Shown here piece by piece: positions 34,495 through 45,187 of a DNA stretch of 64,000 nucleotides. Numbering within the stretch: position 1 is the first letter of the stretch; each line of letters begins with the position of its first letter. The notes under the pieces are model-generated. The model had not been told where the DNA came from. It made no database searches and saw only the letters and a list, made by a program, of their open reading frames with translations. The stretch is taken from positions 62,001 through 126,000 of the forward strand of contig CAWJJU010000006.1 in the NCBI GenBank assembly GCA_963843315.1, in the 5' to 3' direction. The stretch comes from JAWVFM01 sp963843315 (GTDB taxonomy: Bacteria > Actinomycetota > Thermoleophilia > Solirubrobacterales > 70-9). The position numbers were made by a program, and so were the translations under genes.

Positions 34495-35747
34495 CAGTGC
34501 GACTGCCCCATGACCACGCCGATGTCGCGAAGCATGTTCTCCTCGTGCGGGCCGCTCGGGCCGCCCTGCTGCATCCGCCGAAGCTCGGCCTCGACCACGT
34601 CCCACTTCATGTCGAGGAAGGTGAGCGCCTCGAGGCGGTCGGCGATGGCGTCGTCGAACAGCCCCCGCAGCGACTTGCCCGTGATCGGGCGCCCGCCCAG
34701 GCCGGCGATGACCGTGTAGCCGTGAAGCTGGATTCCCGACAGCGCCATGCGCACGTTCGCGGAGACGATCCCGCCGACGCCGACGGCGAGCGCCTTCTCG
34801 AGCACGACCACACGCTTGGCCTCGCCCAGCGCCTCGCGAATCTCTTCCATGGGAAACGGGCGAAACGACTTGATGCCGACAGCGCCGATGGGGATGCCCT
34901 CGTCGCGCATCCCGTCGATCGTGTCCTCGATCGTCCCGAGCACGGAGCCCAGGGCGACGACGATGGTCTCCGCATCGTCGGCGCGGTAGCCGCGGATGAG
35001 CCCGCCCGACTCGCGCCCGAAGGCCTCGGCGAACTCGCCCGCGACCCTGGGGATCACGTCGAGCGCCCGCATCTGCTTGGCGTGGGCCAGGTAGCGGACC
35101 TCGGCGAACGCCTCAGGCCCGACCATCGCGCCGATCGTCACCGGGTCCGCGGGGTCGAGGACCTGGCGGGGCTCGAAGGCCGGCAGGAAGGCGTCGACCC
35201 TGTCGGCCTCGGGGACGTCGACCTCCTCGTAGGCGTGGGTGAGGATGAAGCCGTCCATGCACACCATCACCGGGATCGAGAGCTCCTCGGCGATCTTGAA
35301 GGCCTGCACGTGGAGGTCGGCGGCCTCCTGGTTGGTCTCCGCGTAGAGCTGAATCCAGCCCGAGTCGCGCTGCGACATCGCATCGGAGTGGTCGTTCCAG
35401 ATGTTGATGGGCGCTCCGATCGCGCGGTTGGCGACCGTCATCACGATCGGCAGTCCCAGGCCCGACGCGTTGAAGAGCGCCTCCGCCATGTAGAGCAGGC
35501 CCTGGCTGGCCGTCGCGGTGTACGAGCGCGCCCCGGCGGCCGAGGAGCCGATGCATACCGACAGGGCCGCGAACTCCGACTCGACCGTGACGTACTCGCA
35601 GCGCTCCAGCTCTCCGGAGCGCACCAGGTCGGACAGCCCCTCCACGATGTGGGTCTGCGGCGAGATCGGGTACGCGCAGACCACCTCGGGCCGGCAGCGC
35701 GCGACGGATTGGGCGACGGCCACGGAGCCCTCGAGCTGCTTAAGCAT
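34494..35747 (-). CDS. porA: 2-oxoacid:ferredoxin oxidoreductase alpha subunit
   Basis: A 417-aa subunit with the pyrimidine-binding domain (A-Y-P-I-S-P-Q-T-H-I-V-E near residue 25, E-S-E-F-A-A, A-T-A-S-Q-G-L-L-Y-M) and the C-terminal transketolase-like domain (G-I-K-S-F-R-P-F-P). R-D-S-G-W-I-Q-L-Y-A-E-T-N-Q-E-A-A-D matches pyruvate synthase alpha chains. It forms the catalytic core with PorB, reversibly turning pyruvate, CoA and oxidised ferredoxin into acetyl-CoA, CO2 and reduced ferredoxin. ATG 35747 overlaps the end of porG by 8 nt. Confidence 0.93.
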   Translation of the reverse strand: MLKQLEGSVAVAQSVARCRPEVVCAYPISPQTHIVEGLSDLVRSGELERCEYVTVESEFAALSVCIGSSAAGARSYTATASQGLLYMAEALFNASGLGLPIVMTVANRAIGAPINIWNDHSDAMSQRDSGWIQLYAETNQEAADLHVQAFKIAEELSIPVMVCMDGFILTHAYEEVDVPEADRVDAFLPAFEPRQVLDPADPVTIGAMVGPEAFAEVRYLAHAKQMRALDVIPRVAGEFAEAFGRESGGLIRGYRADDAETIVVALGSVLGTIEDTIDGMRDEGIPIGAVGIKSFRPFPMEEIREALGEAKRVVVLEKALAVGVGGIVSANVRMALSGIQLHGYTVIAGLGGRPITGKSLRGLFDDAIADRLEALTFLDMKWDVVEAELRRMQQGGPSGPHEENMLRDIGVVMGQSH

Positions 35748-36321
35748 TGGCCCGCTCCGGCATGTGCTCGCCGACGTAGTCGTTCGCCGCCCGGGCGGCG
35801 GCCACGTTGCCGTCGCCGATGGGGCCGGGGAAGCGGTCGCGGATTGCGGCCTCGACGGCCTCGATCGAGATCCTGCCGGTGAGGGCCGCGAAGCCGCCGA
35901 GCAGCACGGCGTTGGGAAGCGGGCGGCCCAGGTGCTTGCGGGCGAGCTCGGTGGCCGGGACGGTCAGCATCCGCTCCGGCCGGTGGCGCTCGCGGAGGTC
36001 GTCGAGCCCGAGCTCGGAGAGCTCGCGCGTGGAGTTGACGAGGATGTAGCCGTCGGCGTCGAGGCCGCCGAAGACGTCGACCTGGTGGAGCAGGGTGGGG
36101 TCCTGGACGATCAGCGCGTCCGGCTCGGCGATCGGCTCGCGGGCGCGGATGGGCTGCTCGTCGATGCGGCAGAACGACACGACGGGGGCGCCGGTGCGCT
36201 CCGAGCCGAAGCTGGGGAACGCCTGCGCGTGCTTGCCCTCGCTGAAGGCCGCCACGGAAAGCATTTCGGCCGCCGTCACGGCGCCCTGTCCGCCTCTTCC
36301 GTGGATCCGAACCTCGAACAC
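35740..36321 (-). CDS. porG: 2-oxoacid:ferredoxin oxidoreductase gamma subunit
   Basis: About 193 aa. The start V-F-E-V-R-I-H-G-R-G-G-Q-G at residues 1-13 and Q-A-F-P-S-F-G-S-E-R-T-G-A-P-V are the gamma-subunit signature (CoA-binding Rossmann-like domain). GTG 36321 is preferred because family members normally begin one residue before F-E-V-R-I-H, and AAAGG lies about 9 nt upstream; an ATG at 36372 would add 17 residues without homology. First gene of porG-porA-porB-gltD-like, all overlapping. Divergent from ppdK across a region of inverted repeats. Confidence 0.9.
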   Translation of the reverse strand: MFEVRIHGRGGQGAVTAAEMLSVAAFSEGKHAQAFPSFGSERTGAPVVSFCRIDEQPIRAREPIAEPDALIVQDPTLLHQVDVFGGLDADGYILVNSTRELSELGLDDLRERHRPERMLTVPATELARKHLGRPLPNAVLLGGFAALTGRISIEAVEAAIRDRFPGPIGDGNVAAARAANDYVGEHMPERANA

Positions 36322-36383
36322 CCCAGGCCTTTCGTTTGCGCAATCGAGGTGGACGCCGACAATACGCCCCATGCCCGAGCCGC

Positions 36384-36439
36384 GTATCCGGGGGATGGCC
36401 GCGGCGACTTACGGATAAGTACCTACGGATAGCCGTAGG
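36384..36439. promoter_or_regulatory. Tandem palindromes between the POR operon and ppdK, candidate shared operator
   Basis: Two inverted repeats sit side by side: ACTTA-CGGA-TAAGT (36407-36420) and CCTACGG-ATAG-CCGTAGG (36422-36439). Both contain TACGGATA, the two copies being 14 nt apart (36410-36417 and 36424-36431), and an inverted CGGATA (TATCCG) lies at about 36385-36390. The location between two divergent pyruvate-metabolism units suggests a regulator that coordinates both. The second palindrome could also act as an mRNA hairpin in the ppdK leader. The regulator is not in this window as far as I can tell. Confidence 0.5.
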
Positions 36440-36492
36440 CTTGCAGGACAATCCCGGTCGCTTCGCCGACATGGCGGATCGCGACCACGAGC

Positions 36493-36500
36493 GGAGGTGA
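36493..36500 (+). promoter_or_regulatory. Shine-Dalgarno GGAGGTGA of ppdK
   Basis: A near-perfect ribosome binding site just before TTG 36504. It decides for this unusual start codon, which is also where the conserved N-terminus begins. Confidence 0.75.
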
Positions 36501-36503
36501 GCG

Positions 36504-39191
<2,688 letters not shown>

Positions 39192-39192
39192 C

Positions 39193-40746
39193 ATGAGCCT
39201 GCACGAGGTCTCCCTCCTCACGGTTTCGCCGGAGCGCTTCCGGGCTGTCGTCGATGGCGAGTTCACCGAGGTCGAGTCGGTCCTCGAGCGCGCCAGGCCC
39301 GCGCTCGACGGGCGCACGATCTGGCACGTCAACTCGACGGCGCGCGGCGGCGGGGTGGCGGAGATGCTGCGCTCCTATCTCGCCTACGTGCGCGGGGCCG
39401 GGGTCGAGGTGAGATGGATGGTCGCCGATGGCAACCCCGGCTTCTTCGCGGTGACGAAGCGAATCCACAACAACCTGCACGGGGACCCCGGCGACGGCGG
39501 TCCGCTGGGGGAGCCCGAGCGGGCCACCTACGACGATGCCCTCGCCGGCACCGCCGGGGAGCTGTCCGAGATGGTGAGTCCCGGCGACATCGTCTTCCTG
39601 CATGACCCCCAGACGGCCGGCCTGGTCGCGTCGATGAAGGAGCGGGGCGCGCTGGTGGTGTGGCGATGCCACGTGGGGGTGGACCGGCCGAACGACATCG
39701 TGCGCCGGGTGTGGGACTTCCTGCGCGGCTATCTGGAGCCGGCCGACGCCCTGGTGTTCTCCCGCGCCGAGTTCGTGTGGTCTGGCCTCAACGGAGCGAG
39801 GGTCACCCTGATGCCGCCGACCATCGACGTCTTCGCGCCGAAGAACCAGCAGATGGCGCCGGGTGCCGTCGCCGCGATCCTCGGCGTCACGGGGCTCGCG
39901 CCCCCCACCGAGGGCCAGCCCGTGTTCGAGCGGGCGGACGGCAGCCAGGGCCTCGTGGGCAGGCCCGCCGTCGTCGAGCAGGAGGGGATGCTCGAGCCGG
40001 AGGCGCCGGCGGTGGTGCAGGTGTCGCGCTGGGACCGGCTCAAGGATCCCGTGGGGCTGCTCGAGTGCTTCGCCCACCACGTGAGCGCCTCCGATGCGCA
40101 TCTGGTCATCGCGGGGCCCGACGTGGACGCCGTGGACGACGATCCCGAGGGCGCCGAGTGCCTGCGAGAGGTTCGCGCGGCGCTCACCGAACTGCCCGAG
40201 GGGGTGCGCGGGCGGGTGCACCTCGTGAGCCTGCCGATGGACGACCTCGAGGAGAACGCCGCGATGGTCAACGCGCTGCAGCGGCGCGCCCAGGTGGTGG
40301 TGCAGAAGAGCGTCGCCGAGGGCTTCGGGCTCACGGTTGCCGAGGCGATGTGGAAGTCGCGTCCGGTGGTGGCGGGCCGCGTGGGCGGCATCCAGGACCA
40401 GATCGTCGACGGCGAGTCCGGTGTTCTGGTCGACGATCCAAGCGACCTCGCGGCCGTCGGCGCCGCGATCGACGGCCTGCTCGCCGACCCCGGCAGGGCC
40501 GAGGCCGTCGGCGCCGCCGCGCGCAGGCGGGTGATCACCCACTTCCTTCAGGTCCGCCGGCTGCTCGAGTACTTCGAGCTCATCGAGAGGCTGATGGGCG
40601 TGAGACGGATGATTGATTCCGAGTGCAGAGGGGGCGCTACCGGCGCTGAGACCAGTCGCGCAAGCACCGGCGCGGTTCGCTTGACGAACTCCTCGAGGTC
40701 CGAGCGCTTTCGCTTTCGCGGCTCCCGGGTGGCCCTCCAGACGTAG
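39193..40746 (+). CDS. Trehalose glycosyltransferring synthase (TreT-like GT4), with abnormal C-terminal extension
   Basis: A 517-aa glycosyltransferase. I-W-H-V-N-S-T-A-R-G-G-G-V-A-E-M-L, F-F-A-V-T-K-R-I-H-N-N-L-H-G, W-R-C-H-V-G-V-D and P-P-T-I-D-V-F-A-P-K-N are hallmarks of TreT, which makes trehalose from NDP-glucose and glucose. V-S-R-W-D-R-L-K-D-P and K-S-V-A-E-G-F-G-L-T-V-A-E-A-M-W-K-S-R-P-V-V are the GT4 donor site. An insert of about 35 residues lies between the domains. The family normally ends near Y-F-E-L-I-E-R-L (about 465); the last 50 residues are unlike the family and are read antisense to the next gene, so the natural stop seems lost (see the inverted repeat at 40608). Follows ppdK by 1 nt, so the two are cotranscribed. 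Confidence 0.85.
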   Translation: MSLHEVSLLTVSPERFRAVVDGEFTEVESVLERARPALDGRTIWHVNSTARGGGVAEMLRSYLAYVRGAGVEVRWMVADGNPGFFAVTKRIHNNLHGDPGDGGPLGEPERATYDDALAGTAGELSEMVSPGDIVFLHDPQTAGLVASMKERGALVVWRCHVGVDRPNDIVRRVWDFLRGYLEPADALVFSRAEFVWSGLNGARVTLMPPTIDVFAPKNQQMAPGAVAAILGVTGLAPPTEGQPVFERADGSQGLVGRPAVVEQEGMLEPEAPAVVQVSRWDRLKDPVGLLECFAHHVSASDAHLVIAGPDVDAVDDDPEGAECLREVRAALTELPEGVRGRVHLVSLPMDDLEENAAMVNALQRRAQVVVQKSVAEGFGLTVAEAMWKSRPVVAGRVGGIQDQIVDGESGVLVDDPSDLAAVGAAIDGLLADPGRAEAVGAAARRRVITHFLQVRRLLEYFELIERLMGVRRMIDSECRGGATGAETSRASTGAVRLTNSSRSERFRFRGSRVALQT

Positions 40747-41873
40747 ACGCGGCTGGCGTCGCCGCTCCAGTCGTAGTCGTCCATGGCGCTGGCCTCGGCG
40801 TCGGTGGCGAACGAGTAGTTGTTGACTCCGGGCAGCGCCGGCGCGAAGAGGGTCAGGAAGCCGTACTCACTCTCGGTGTCGCCGCTCGAGAGGGCGAAGT
40901 AGCCGTCGACGTCGCTCCCGGGTAGGGGCCCGTGCGCGATCTGCGTCAGTACGCCGGGGACCGTCGCGTTCTGGTTGGCCGCCATGAACTCGTGGATGTC
41001 CATGGGCCGCATCCCGATGGTCGCGGCGAACGCCCGGAAGAACGCCTCCTCGCCGAGCTTCCACGCCTGGTCTTCGATCAGCAGGCCATGGCGAAAGCTC
41101 TTGGCCGCGTCGCGCACGCTGTCCGGAGGCTCGGTGAACCGATGCTCGGCGAGCTGCTGCTCGACCAGGTCCCGCCGAGAGCCCGACGCGGCGGGAAGCG
41201 GGGCCGCCGAGCCGGCTCCGGCCGCGACCTCCGTGACGCGCTTGGCGACCCGCCCCGACGCCGCGACCAGCTCGTCGAGCTTGGCGGGCTCGTCCAGCGT
41301 CCCGGGCACGAAGCAGCACAGGGCGCCGTCCTGGAGCTCGAACGAGAACCCCTCGGGGGCTCCGGTCGTGAGCCACTCGACGAGGCTCGGGTCGAGGATC
41401 TCCCACGTGCGCACGTTGTCCTGGTCGTGATCGGCCGACAGCGTGTAGCGGGCGAGGAACGACTCGCTCTCCAGTCGCACCGCCTGGTCGTCGAGCTCGA
41501 TGAGCTGGCGCTCGCGATCGGGGTTCGAGCGCGAGGCATCGTCGAGGCCGCGGTCGTGGCAGAGCACGCGGCTCGCGACGGCGAGGCTTCCCGGAATCGC
41601 CATGAGCGCGACGGTGAACCAGTGCGCGTCGAGGCCCGACGATCCCTGTTCGGCGAAGTCCGTCAGGGCGAACTGGACCTGGCCCTCGACGCCGGGGATC
41701 GCGCCGAAGGCGATCGCCCGGGTCTCCTGCATGAAGCCGTGGCGCAGCAGCTGCGTCGGGTTGTTCAGCGACCACCACTCGAAGGTGTTCCAGCCGTGGC
41801 CCCGCGCCCAGGCGAGGAAGCCCGGGGCGGCGGCCTCGGCCGGCGCGTTCGCCCTGTCGCGGTCGTCGGTCAC
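40548..41873 (-). CDS. Conserved-looking protein of unknown function; C-terminus read through into the trehalose gene
   Basis: About 441 aa, soluble, no signal or membrane helix; I do not recognise the family. Strong G/C third-position bias and tryptophan-rich segments (G-H-G-W-N-T-F-E-W-W-S-L-N-N-P-T) show a real gene. It begins near V-T-D-D-R-D-R, GTG 41873, with a GATGAT hexamer exactly 6 nt upstream; TTG 41909 would add 12 residues. The last 25 codons have no such bias and are the complement of the trehalose synthase gene, giving a 199-nt convergent overlap, which is unusual. If the segment bracketed by the 15-bp inverted repeat were flipped, a TAG would follow directly after S-E-S-I-I. 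Confidence 0.65.
   Translation of the reverse strand: MTDDRDRANAPAEAAAPGFLAWARGHGWNTFEWWSLNNPTQLLRHGFMQETRAIAFGAIPGVEGQVQFALTDFAEQGSSGLDAHWFTVALMAIPGSLAVASRVLCHDRGLDDASRSNPDRERQLIELDDQAVRLESESFLARYTLSADHDQDNVRTWEILDPSLVEWLTTGAPEGFSFELQDGALCCFVPGTLDEPAKLDELVAASGRVAKRVTEVAAGAGSAAPLPAASGSRRDLVEQQLAEHRFTEPPDSVRDAAKSFRHGLLIEDQAWKLGEEAFFRAFAATIGMRPMDIHEFMAANQNATVPGVLTQIAHGPLPGSDVDGYFALSSGDTESEYGFLTLFAPALPGVNNYSFATDAEASAMDDYDWSGDASRVYVWRATREPRKRKRSDLEEFVKRTAPVLARLVSAPVAPPLHSESIIRLTPISLSMSSKYSSSRRT
40608..40622 (+). repeat. 15-bp inverted repeat, left copy
   Basis: GATGATTGATTCCGA, the exact reverse complement of 43009-43023. It is AT-rich for this genome and lies inside the overlapping ends of two convergent genes. 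Confidence 0.6.
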
Positions 41874-41946
41874 AGCCGCATCATCTCGCCCCGGCCAGGT
41901 GTCGCGCAAGGCGACCGGCCCACGGCTGAAAACGCAGGCATGTGGG

Positions 41947-41952
41947 TAGCCT
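41947..41952 (+). promoter_or_regulatory. -10 box TAGCCT, leaderless promoter
   Basis: TANNNT box ending exactly 6 nt before ATG 41959. Confidence 0.55.
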
Positions 41953-41958
41953 CGGCGG

Positions 41959-42858
41959 ATGCGGGCGCTGGTGGCCGGAGCGACGGGATTCGTGGGCGAG
42001 CGACTCGCCGCGGAGCTCGCCCGGCGGGGCGTGGAGGTTCGCTGCCTCGTTCGCTCGCCGCAACGGGCGGGCCCACTGAAGGAGAGGGGCTACGACGTGC
42101 ACGTCGGCGACGTCCTCGACGCCGAGAGCCTCAGGGGGGCCGGGGAGGGGGTCGACTTCGCCTACTACCTGGTCCACTCGATGGCAGGTGGCGGCGACTT
42201 CGCGGCTCGCGAGGAGCGGGCCGCCGGCAACTTCGCCGAGATGGCGAGCCGCGAGGGCGTGGCGCGGACGGCGTACCTCGGGGGGCTCGGCGGCGAGGGC
42301 AGCTCGCGCCACCTTCGCAGTCGCCACCACACCGCCGAGATCCTGGCCGAGCGGGGGCCGCCGCTCACGTACTTCCGGGCGGCGATGGTCGTCGGCCCGC
42401 GCAGCGAGTCCTACCAGACCCTCCGCCACCTGGTGCGGCGCCTGCCGGTGATGATCGCGCCGGCATGGCTGCAGACGCCGACTCAGCCGATCGGCATCGA
42501 CGACGTGCTCGCCTATCTCGCGCGGGCCCCGGAGATCGGGGAGTCCGAGGGGAGGGAGGTTCAGATTGGCGGCCCCGACGTCCTCTCCTACGGCGAGATG
42601 CTCGACCGGATGGCCGTGGCCCTCGGCAGGCGACGACCCCTGAAGATCCCGGTGCCGCTGCTCTCGCCGCGGCTCTCCTCGCTGTGGATCGGACTGGTCA
42701 CGCCAGTCGACACGAACGTCGCCCGTCCCCTGGTCGAGGGCCTGCGGACGAAGACCGTCGTCACCGACCCGTCCGGGGCCGAGCCGTTCGGGGTCGAGCC
42801 GACGCCCTTCGACGAGGCCCTCCGGCGAGCCGTCGCCGAGGGCGACGAGGACGGCTAG
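41959..42858 (+). CDS. NAD(P)H-binding atypical short-chain dehydrogenase (NmrA/YbjT-like)
   Basis: A 299-aa Rossmann-fold protein. V-A-G-A-T-G-F-V-G-E-R-L-A at residues 4-16 is the extended-SDR dinucleotide motif, followed by C-L-V-R-S-P-Q-R as the NADP-type loop. The canonical catalytic Tyr-x-x-x-Lys is not evident, which fits the NmrA/YbjT branch whose members act as redox sensors or quinone reductases. C-terminal half (P-T-Q-P-I-G-I-D-D-V-L-A-Y-L) is the usual substrate-side part. Leaderless from ATG 41959. It converges on the aldo/keto reductase across a 164-nt gap with a hairpin. Confidence 0.85.
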   Translation: MRALVAGATGFVGERLAAELARRGVEVRCLVRSPQRAGPLKERGYDVHVGDVLDAESLRGAGEGVDFAYYLVHSMAGGGDFAAREERAAGNFAEMASREGVARTAYLGGLGGEGSSRHLRSRHHTAEILAERGPPLTYFRAAMVVGPRSESYQTLRHLVRRLPVMIAPAWLQTPTQPIGIDDVLAYLARAPEIGESEGREVQIGGPDVLSYGEMLDRMAVALGRRRPLKIPVPLLSPRLSSLWIGLVTPVDTNVARPLVEGLRTKTVVTDPSGAEPFGVEPTPFDEALRRAVAEGDEDG

Positions 42859-42931
42859 ATGACTGATCCCAAATACCCGCACGCACGGATGACGCACGGA
42901 TACCGTCGCCGGATCGCGGTCATCGGGACTC

Positions 42932-42953
42932 GCCTGTACCCACCGGTACAGGC
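42932..42953. terminator. Bidirectional hairpin between two convergent genes
   Basis: 9-bp perfect stem GCCTGTACC / GGTACAGGC with a CACC loop in the gap between the SDR and the aldo/keto reductase; no U-tract. Confidence 0.6.
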
Positions 42954-43008
42954 TTCGCCCTCTTCCCACGCCCGGCTCGGTCCCGTGCGCCCCCGCACGC
43001 ACGCGAAT

Positions 43009-43023
43009 TCGGAATCAATCATC
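43009..43023 (-). repeat. 15-bp inverted repeat, right copy
   Basis: TCGGAATCAATCATC, pairing with 40608-40622. It ends on the last base of the aldo/keto reductase stop. A related but diverged sequence (CTAGATGACTGATCCC) follows the stop of the SDR gene at 42856. Confidence 0.6.
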
Positions 43024-44012
43024 TAGAGGTTGACCGAGGCCATCCCGGCCTCGTCGTAGCGCTCGCCCGCGGTCTGCGGTAGCTCCGCGGCGATGCGCTC
43101 GAGGTCCTCGTTCGTGAGCTCGACCTCCGCTGCGCCGGCGTTCTGCTCGAGATAGGTGCGACGCTTGGTCCCGGGAATCGGAACGACCTCGTCGCCGCGG
43201 GCCAGGACCCAGGCGATGGCCAGCTGGGCGGGCGTGATGCCCTTCTCCTCCGCGATCTCAGCGACCTTCACGACGATCCTGCGGTTCGCCTCGAGGTTCT
43301 CGCCGGTAAAGCGGGGACCGTGCTTCCTGAAGTCCCCGTCGTCGAGCTCGTCGGGCGAGTCGAACCGTCCCGAGAGGAATCCGCGGCCCAGAGGCGCGTA
43401 GGAGACGAACCCGATGCCGAGCTCGCGGCACGTCGGCAGGATCTCCTCCTCGACCTCGCGGGCCCACAGCGAGTACTCGGTCTGGAGGGCCGCGATGGGA
43501 TGGACGGCGTGGGCGCGGCGGATGGTCTCCGGCGCGGCCTCGCTCAGCCCCAGGTGGCGCACCTTGCCCTCCTTCACGAGCTCCGCCATCGCGCCGACCG
43601 TCTCCTCGATCGGCACGTTCGGGTCGACGCGGTGCTGGTAGTAGAGGTCGACGTGATCGGTGTCGAGGCGTCGCAGCGAGCCCTCGATCGACTCGCGCAC
43701 CCACTCCGGCGAGCCGTCGAGCGGTCCGAGCGTGGAGAGGTCCCCGGGCTTCGCCTGGTCGGTTCTGCGGGCGAACTTGGTGGCGATGACGTAGTCGTCG
43801 CGGCGTCCCTTCACGGCCCGCCCGACGAGCTCCTCGTTGGTCAGCGGCCCGTAGAGCTGCGCGGTGTCGATGAAGTTGACGCCGATCTCGAGCGCGCGCT
43901 GGATCGTCGCCTCCGACTCCGCCTCGTCGGTGGCCCCGTAGAAGGCCGACATCCCCATGCAGCCCAGCCCTACGGCCGATACCTCGAGGTCTCCGAGCTT
44001 GCGTGTGTCCAT
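43023..44012 (-). CDS. Aldo/keto reductase
   Basis: A 329-aa (alpha/beta)8 NADPH-dependent oxidoreductase. It starts L-G-D-L-E-V-S-A-V-G-L-G-C-M-G-M-S, with D-T-A-Q-L-Y-G (catalytic Asp/Tyr), A-T-K-F (Lys), D-L-Y-Y-Q-H (His) and I-P-G-T-K-R near the C-terminus for NADPH binding. It belongs to the AKR13/YakC-like group that reduces aldehydes and ketones. ATG 44012 has GGCGGAG upstream; longer frames lack homology. Ends A-S-V-N-L, as in relatives. Confidence 0.92.
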   Translation of the reverse strand: MDTRKLGDLEVSAVGLGCMGMSAFYGATDEAESEATIQRALEIGVNFIDTAQLYGPLTNEELVGRAVKGRRDDYVIATKFARRTDQAKPGDLSTLGPLDGSPEWVRESIEGSLRRLDTDHVDLYYQHRVDPNVPIEETVGAMAELVKEGKVRHLGLSEAAPETIRRAHAVHPIAALQTEYSLWAREVEEEILPTCRELGIGFVSYAPLGRGFLSGRFDSPDELDDGDFRKHGPRFTGENLEANRRIVVKVAEIAEEKGITPAQLAIAWVLARGDEVVPIPGTKRRTYLEQNAGAAEVELTNEDLERIAAELPQTAGERYDEAGMASVNL

Positions 44013-44083
44013 GGGCTCCGCCTTTCGTCGCGTTTCTCTACCCCCGCCAACCATAGGGAGGTCGGTGCCCGGCCCCGAGGCGA

Positions 44084-44089
44084 TAGCGT
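44084..44089 (+). promoter_or_regulatory. Putative -10 box TAGCGT
   Basis: TANNNT box 7 nt before GTG 44097. That GTG is out of frame with the DUF1330-like gene unless a 4-nt tandem repeat (GCGAGCGA) is reduced to one copy. Confidence 0.4.
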
Positions 44090-44139
44090 CCGTCGCGTGA
44101 GCGAGCGAGGTCACATCCGAGCCAACGCCGGAGCAGGGA

Positions 44140-44520
44140 ATGGCCTTCGCCGAGAGCGCCCAGGGTGGTGAGCCGGTGTTCATGCTGAACCTGCTGCGCT
44201 TCAAGGAGGAGGCCGACGGGCTCGACGCGGGCATGTCCGGGGCCGAGGCCTACGGCCGCTACGCCGCGGAGACGGCGCCGCATCTCGCGCGGGTCGGCGG
44301 CGAGGTCCTCTGGGCCGGCGGCTGTGACAACGCCCTGATCGGCCCTGGCGCGCGCGAGTGGGACGTCGTCGCGATCGTCCGCTATCCGTCACGGGCAGCG
44401 TTTCTCGAGATGGTCGGCGACCCGGACTACCTCGAGACCGCGCGGCATCGCAGCTCGGGGCTCGCGGACTCGCGGCTGATCCCGTGCGCGGAGGCGCCGC
44501 TTGGCGCCCTCCCCGGCTGA
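44140..44520 (+). CDS. DUF1330-like dimeric alpha/beta-barrel protein, 5' end possibly frameshifted
   Basis: A 126-aa protein with G-G-E-P-V-F-M-L-N-L-L-R-F-K at the start, Y-A-A-E-T-A-P-H-L-A-R-V-G-G-E-V-L-W and V-A-I-V-R-Y-P-S-R-A-A-F-L-E-M, the ferredoxin-like barrel of the DUF1330/NIPSNAP-like families; function unknown. Homology seems to extend upstream in the same frame (V-T-S-E-P-T-P-E-Q-G) but meets a stop at 44098. The expected leaderless GTG (44097) is one frame off, and removing four bases of a GCGAGCGA repeat would join them. Either translation starts at ATG 44140, or the 5' end is damaged or mis-sequenced. Confidence 0.7.
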   Translation: MAFAESAQGGEPVFMLNLLRFKEEADGLDAGMSGAEAYGRYAAETAPHLARVGGEVLWAGGCDNALIGPGAREWDVVAIVRYPSRAAFLEMVGDPDYLETARHRSSGLADSRLIPCAEAPLGALPG

Positions 44521-44600
44521 GGCGCGCGGGCCGATGAGTTCCCGGCGCGCTCGCGGTCTTACGGCTCGAACGGGAATCAACACCTGAAGGAGAGTTCGGA

Positions 44601-45170
44601 ATGGGACGAATCGTCGTAACCGAGTTCATCTCCCTCGACGGCGTCATCGAGGCGCCGGGCGGCGGCGAGGACTACGAGCACGCCGGCTGGACGTTCGAGA
44701 TCGAGAGGGGCGAGGAGGGCGACGCCTTCAAGCTCGGCGAGCTGCGCGAGGCCGACGCCCAGCTCCTGGGCAAGCGCACCTACGAGGGCTTCGCCGCGGC
44801 CTGGCCGCAGATGCAGGACGAGGCAGGCTTTGCCGACAAGATGAACTCGATGCCCAAGTACGTGGTGTCGACCACGCTCGAGACCGCCGACTGGAACAAC
44901 ACCACGATCCTGCGCGAGATCGGCGACGTGGCGAAGGTCCGCGACGAGGTCGACGGCGTGATCCTCGTCGCCGGCAGCGCGACGCTGGTGCAAGCGCTGG
45001 TGGAGAACGACCTCGTCGACGAGCTGCGGCTGATGGTGTTCCCCGTGGTGCTGGGCAAGGGCAAGCGCCTGTTCGGCGAGACCACCGCCAAGAAGCCGCT
45101 GAAGCGCAAGAGCTCCCAGGCGGTGGGCGACGGGATCGAGATCCTCACCTACGAGCCGGCGGCGTCCTGA
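44601..45170 (+). CDS. Dihydrofolate reductase-like protein (RibD C-terminal family)
   Basis: A 189-aa protein beginning G-R-I-V-V-T-E-F-I-S-L-D-G-V-I-E-A-P, with L-L-G-K-R-T-Y-E-G-F, V-V-S-T-T-L and I-L-V-A-G-S-A-T-L-V-Q-A-L, then L-M-V-F-P-V-V-L-G-K-G-K-R-L-F. This is the widespread stand-alone RibD_C/DHFR-like family; it probably binds NADPH, substrate unknown. AAGGAGAG lies 8 nt before the ATG. Too divergent to be called folA or ribD. Confidence 0.92.
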   Translation: MGRIVVTEFISLDGVIEAPGGGEDYEHAGWTFEIERGEEGDAFKLGELREADAQLLGKRTYEGFAAAWPQMQDEAGFADKMNSMPKYVVSTTLETADWNNTTILREIGDVAKVRDEVDGVILVAGSATLVQALVENDLVDELRLMVFPVVLGKGKRLFGETTAKKPLKRKSSQAVGDGIEILTYEPAAS

Positions 45171-45175
45171 GCGCC

Positions 45176-45181
45176 TAGGCT
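45176..45181 (+). promoter_or_regulatory. -10 box TAGGCT, leaderless promoter
   Basis: TANNNT box ending exactly 6 nt before GTG 45188. Confidence 0.55.
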
Positions 45182-45187
45182 CGGCGG

